DNA of 64,000 nt from Galerina marginata. Its lineage: Eukaryota > Basidiomycota > Agaricomycetes > Agaricales > Galerinaceae. The notes below the pieces were generated by a model. The model was given only the letters and a program-made list of their open reading frames with translations, was not told where the DNA came from and did no database searches. Location: contig JAECYW010000001.1 of assembly GCA_023014335.1 (NCBI GenBank), positions 2,046,001 through 2,110,000 of the forward strand, written 5' to 3'. A program made the position numbers and the translations under genes. This document shows, piece by piece, positions 60,095 to 64,000 of the stretch (the stretch's first letter is position 1; the number at the start of each line of letters is the position of its first letter).

Positions 60095-60662
60095 TTTTTA
60101 CTTGGGTAGTATAGCATCATTTCTAAATTATTTCAATGTTGTTTTGGATTCGTTCAAGTTGGGGCGAGAATCTTTCATACAACACCAAGTAAAGCTGCGC
60201 TACCCTTGATACCTCTATTGCGTGCAGCTGCAAAGCTTATGCCGATGCAACTAATGAGAAACCCCGCAAAACTGGAGAGAAAAGCTGAGTGACATGGCTA
60301 CGAAAGGATGAAGTCGCGGGCTACCGAAAGAAAGCGATTCGCGAAATAGAACGCTCTTCATGTGGCGAACGTGACGAAGCAAATATAGAGCGTAATACTG
60401 CTGGAGTTACTGGTATGCGGCTCTTTGAATCCAGAGCGGGAGGTTGCTGAAGTTCTCTATAGACAGGTCTTGCGGTTGAAGGTGGTGGACGCTGAGGATG
60501 ACATAGGTTCTGATTAGGTAATCCGAGGAGCTTGCCTTGGTCGCGGGGGCCTCGGCCGCTTTCTGTCCGTATCCAATCTGCAGCCAGCTTAGCTACCTCA
60601 AAGGCTCAAACGCCACACAAGTGGCTTGACTAACAAGAAAGATAGGGCCCAGCCTATCCTGA
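60095..60662. other. Intergenic, no gene seen
   Basis: I find no coding motif. The stretch should hold the 3' UTR of the amidohydrolase and any promoter and 5' exons of the GRR1-like gene. I looked for a missing F-box here and did not find a convincing one. Confidence 0.35.
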
Positions 60663-62522
60663 GGACTAGACTCAATTAATCCGGACCTTTACAGCGCGTT
60701 CAATCTGGTGTGTGCCTCACGAAGTGGAGACCTTTCATACTCAGAGCCTTTCCGGATAGGCTACCTGGTTCCTTCACAGCACTGAACCCGACAGATCATC
60801 CCATTGGCTTAGCAATAATAGTTCGCTACTACCCAGCTACCGACATAAATTGTGTGCCTCGGCTTTTTCCTCGTCAATCTAGACTGACCTGGATGACATT
60901 TACTTATCGCCATTTGCTTCAGAATCTTCAATTTATTTTTCGGCACAAATACATCCCTCCGTTCACTTTGGGTATAATTATGCTGCTGGCCGTCGAGTCA
61001 GAATCCACGGATTCATTCCATGAAGACATGATGAAAATTATCGACCGCCTGCCCGCAGAGGAAGAATACCGCCGTGTTCGACATCTTGTCCTACAACACG
61101 TCGAAGTGACAGACGAGCAGCTAGCTCGCGTACTTGACTTATGCCCACACCTAGAGACAGTTGTTCTTTCTGGTGTCCCGGAAATTACTGACAGAACAAT
61201 AGTTACCCTTGCAGAAAGGGCAATCAACCTTCTTGGCTTGAATTTATCTGGCTGCTCACAGATTACGGACCTGGGGGTTCTAGAAATTACCAACAAGTCA
61301 CTCCCTCTCCAATGGATCCAAGTAAATGGAGTGGTGGGACTCACAGACCCCTCAATTTCTGCAATCGCCAAAACTTGCTCACGTCTTGTAGAATTCGAGG
61401 CTTGTGACCTTCCCCTGTTGACTCCAGTTGCGGTTAGAGACATCTGGTCTTTTTCTAGGTAAGTAAAAGGGTCAACATCATTATTCTCGGCCTTTCAGCT
61501 TAGCTTCTGCCCCAGAAAATTACGAACCTTTCGATTGGCCAACAATCCACTTCTCACCGATAAAGCCTTTCCATCGCCCACGACGGAGTCCTCTTCGGGC
61601 ACAAGCAACGAAAAACCATTGCCCCATAGACCTACGACATGGCTCGAAAAACTTCCCCCGTTGATTCTGCGGCATACTGCGGATAACCTACGTGTGCTGG
61701 ATTTGAGCCATTGTAAAATCACCGACGAGTCAATCGAAGGGATTGTAACGCATGCTCCTAGGATACAAACTTTCATCCTCTCAGGTTGTTCCTTGCTAAC
61801 CGATAAATCGCTGGAAAGCATCTCCAAACTCCATGATCATCTTGACGTGCTGATGTTGGCGCACGTTTCTAACATCACGGATCGTGCACTAGTTAAACTC
61901 GCGCGTTCTTGTGTCAACCTGAGGTGTGTAGACGTGGCATGTGAGTTGCGCCCCTTTTTGTACTTAATTTCCTTTTTGCCTCCTACTTGAACTAATTTAT
62001 CACCTGGAGTCTGCCGCAACTTAACAGACATGTCCGTGTTTGAACTGGCCAGCCTTCCAAGTCTTCGACGGCTGAGTCTCGTACGAGTGCACAAGCTGAC
62101 GGATATAGGAATTTTCGCACTTGCGGAGCACGCGACTGGGTTAGAGCGCCTTCACCTCTCGTATTGTGATCATCTTTCGTTAGACGCGGTACATTTACTC
62201 ATGCGAAAGCTTGATCGTCTGCAACACCTCACCGCCACTGGTATACCTTCATTTCGTAGGAAAGGAGTCAATCGGTTTTCGGAACCAACGCCAGCTGTGA
62301 GTTACGCCTTGCTCAGCCTATAGCATAAAGTTGCTCGTCTTCTCAGCGATTCAAACCTAGAACTGTGACCCGGATCAGCAAGCTGCATTCTACGTGTTCA
62401 ATGGGGAGAATGTTGCGCGTCTACGACGCTTTTTGGACAAGGAAGATAAGCGTCGGCGCGAAGCCGAAGCAAAGAACGTTCCTTTCATCATGCGTGAGGA
62501 CGATAAGCTGGATCTTTACTAA
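60663..62522 (+). CDS. GRR1-like LRR protein, second copy, 5' end unclear
   Basis: Paralogue of the GRR1 gene at 28787-31700. A weak F-box remnant may be read at 60681 (PDLYSAFNLVCASRSGD), then FTYRHLLQNLQF, which lines up with FTYSSFIRRLNF of the first copy. The LRR part is clear: LVLQHVEVTDEQLARVLDLC, LETVVLSGVPEITDRTIVTL, LLGLNLSGCSQITDLGVLEI and, after an intron near 61459, LRTFRLANNPLLTDKAF. Next are LEKLPPLILRHTADNLRVLD, FILSGCSLLTDKSLESISKL, VSNITDRALVKLARSCVNLR and TDMSVFELASLPSLRRLSLV. The last exon NCDPDQQAAFYVFNGENVAR ends MREDDKLDLY. It lacks the ~370-residue disordered tail of copy 1. It may be an F-box protein with a diverged box or an LRR protein without one. Confidence 0.75.
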
Positions 62523-63475
62523 ACGCGGCATTTCATCGTGAAGGTTTTTCTTGTTGTTCTTGGCCCTAGGTTAGCAGTGAGCAGCCAGCCTATCTACGCG
62601 GGATTAATTTCTCCTGTAACGTACTCCAACTTCGGATAGTACTCAGATACCCATTCTGATTGACTGACTTTGGCAATCATTAATATATATCTTGTCTCAC
62701 TGGAAGTCGCTTTCAACCGCGCAGTGAAGGTGGGTAGACTGAAGATAGGTACCTCGATTGCTTGCGGAAGACGTAAGTGGAAACTCGTTCTCCTTCTTTG
62801 GTGTCATTGCGCGGCAGAACGAACGTAAGATTGGATGGATTCAGTGAGGTATGGCGGTGTGGACACAATTAAAAGGTAACCCCCTATTTTTAGTCTTCTT
62901 GTCCGCGCCAAGTTGGTAGTAGCGGGAGCATTTTCTGTACCCCATAACGCGGTATGATGACCAAAGCGCGACCATAGACGCGCGTCAATTCAGGACGAGG
63001 CTATCTTTCCCTGATCTTGGATGATTTATATTTCGCCGATCAGTGAGGCTTGTGCGCCATAATATTATTCTGTGCGATACATAATCATGTACGGAATTAG
63101 GACATAGTCGGGAGATAAAAGCTGCGAGCCGAAACTGACGGGAGGCTTTATCTCCGCGATCTCGGCGCGTTAGTGCGAGTTTATGTACGGTTGCTTGTTC
63201 TTCTTGTTCAACCACCCCAACTGCTGGGACTCATAAGGCTCCTTCTGAGTGCTGAAGGTCCTTTGCGGCTGGGCGGGGTCGTCGTCAACGTCTTCTTCCA
63301 TTTTCAAGACCCTCGTTCTCATTATTAGTTTAGTCTGCCAGTCTCGTAAGTCGATTCCTGCCTATTTTCCTGGTTCAAAATGTGTTTATGGAATGCCCCT
63401 ATTTCTTCCTCAATTGCATCTCAACACGCTCACAAAAAGTCTCTTACAAGCCTATTTTCCTCCGCGCTTCACGCA
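62523..63475. other. Intergenic, no supported gene
   Basis: About 950 bp without a recognisable gene. Frames at 62985-63215 (-) and 63249-63611 (+) lack motifs; the latter overlaps the next gene in another frame. The last 150 bases are CT-rich and probably form a promoter and 5' UTR. Confidence 0.35.
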
Positions 63476-64000
63476 ATGCAGGTCGTTTCGACGTCTTTTC
63501 TCATCGACCCTCCGCTTTCATCGCCGACCACGTCCGGCCCGTCGTACTGTGGGTCAAAATCTCCACCATTCTTTCGGCGACCCCCCGAGGTACTGGAACA
63601 GCCGTCATTGATGCCACCTAGAGTCCGGAGCGATTCCACCGACTCAGCACCGATAACTACGCTATTAAAATCCACGACAGTCTCGCCTTCTCCCAAGAGG
63701 CTGAATGTATGCGGCTTTTCACCTCTCCCACCCATAGTCGCCTCGCCCATTTTCACGCCACATTCTAGTCCTACCCTCTCAGAGTCTAACCGACGCGTTC
63801 TCTCCTCTCTGGGCACAAAAGGCGATTTTAATTCGGGGTCTAACTCATCTTCTTGTGTGTCTTCCCGCGTGTTGTTCCCATCCTCCACACCGACCTGGAT
63901 TGCTACACCTCCGACCCCGCCTTCCAAGTCTGTACGACGATCTAATACCCATTCAGGTCGTAGATCTACATTCAAGGTGCTGAACCCATCTGCCTCATTC
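63476..64000 (+). CDS. Ser/Thr/Pro-rich protein, 3' end outside window
   Basis: From the ATG at 63476 the plus-strand frame stays open for 175 codons to the window edge, so the gene is partial at its 3' end. It begins MQVVSTSFLIDPPLSSPTTS, then SKSPPFFRRPPEVLEQPSLM, PRVRSDSTDSAPITTLLKST and IVASPIFTPHSSPTLSESNR. The composition (many SP, TP and RS pairs) suggests a disordered, phosphorylated regulatory N-terminus such as found on kinases or cell-cycle proteins. No folded domain has started by position 64000, so no function can be named. The 168-codon acidic minus-strand frame at 63469-63975 is judged to be its shadow. Confidence 0.6.
   Translation, partial: MQVVSTSFLIDPPLSSPTTSGPSYCGSKSPPFFRRPPEVLEQPSLMPPRVRSDSTDSAPITTLLKSTTVSPSPKRLNVCGFSPLPPIVASPIFTPHSSPTLSESNRRVLSSLGTKGDFNSGSNSSSCVSSRVLFPSSTPTWIATPPTPPSKSVRRSNTHSGRRSTFKVLNPSASF

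Noticed and set aside
60095..60662. A tRNA or other small RNA gene
   Set aside because: I looked for A-box and B-box (GGTTCRANYCC-like) patterns here and in the other gaps and saw none convincing. A tRNAscan or Infernal run would be decisive.
63469..63975. 168-codon acidic minus-strand frame
   Set aside because: The plus strand over the same bases is open from an ATG to the window edge with a natural Ser/Pro-rich composition, and CT-rich promoter-like sequence precedes it. The minus frame is likely a shadow, though not fully excluded.

Overview
The window looks like a gene-dense stretch of a basidiomycete nuclear genome, most likely a mushroom-forming Agaricomycete. Almost every gene is cut by several introns of about 45-65 bases with GT(A/G)NGT donors and short YAG acceptors. 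Intergenic gaps are short and both strands are used. The families found (GH79, class II PAF-acetylhydrolase, CE9-like amidohydrolase, GRR1, VTC1, SWC4, GPP-type phosphatase) are standard for such fungi. I recognised no transposon, rRNA, tRNA, CRISPR array or prophage. All identifications come from reading translations by eye; no database search was run.

Layout. 0.7-5 kb: GNAT acetyltransferase (+), Gemin2 (-), a DUF3245-like nuclear protein (+), a small membrane protein (-). 5-8.5 kb: mostly empty, with one decayed minus-strand gene and a dual-specificity phosphatase (+). 9-20 kb: Arf GTPase (+), exocyst Sec15 (-), glycerol-phosphatase-type HAD enzyme (+), alpha-tubulin A (-), CPSF2/Cft2 (-). 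20-28 kb: HSL-type lipase (+), alpha-tubulin B (+), two fungal hypotheticals (-). 28-35 kb: GRR1 F-box/LRR protein (-), a conserved unknown (+), LSm3 (-), U1-C (+), VTC1 (+). 35-45.5 kb: SWC4 (-), AAA ATPase (+), glutaminyl-tRNA synthetase (+), GH79 glucuronidase with a possible GPI tail (-). 46-53.5 kb: PAF-acetylhydrolase (+), NAA10 (+), DUF676-type esterase (-), C2H2 zinc-finger protein (-), CCDC97-like protein (+). 53.6-64 kb: Reb1/TTF1-like Myb protein (+), CE9-like amidohydrolase (+), a second GRR1-like LRR gene (+), and the 5' end of a Ser/Pro-rich protein running off the window (+).

There is no single pathway cluster. Four genes act in RNA metabolism (Gemin2, CPSF2, LSm3, U1-C). Two pairs are in-window paralogues: two alpha-tubulins and two GRR1-like LRR genes. 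Many genes are head to head over 100-250 bp, and four of these shared promoters each carry one CACGTG E-box.

Caution: at least 15 conserved reading frames are broken by what looks like one extra base (occasionally one missing), in both tubulins, SWC4, GlnRS, CPSF2, U1-C and others. This pattern fits residual indel errors in the sequence better than real gene death. Gene spans given here bridge those breaks. I did not find a convincing new biological system. The most specific observations are the E-box placement, the start codon split by an intron in the PAF-acetylhydrolase gene, the paralogue pairs and the conserved unknown genes.
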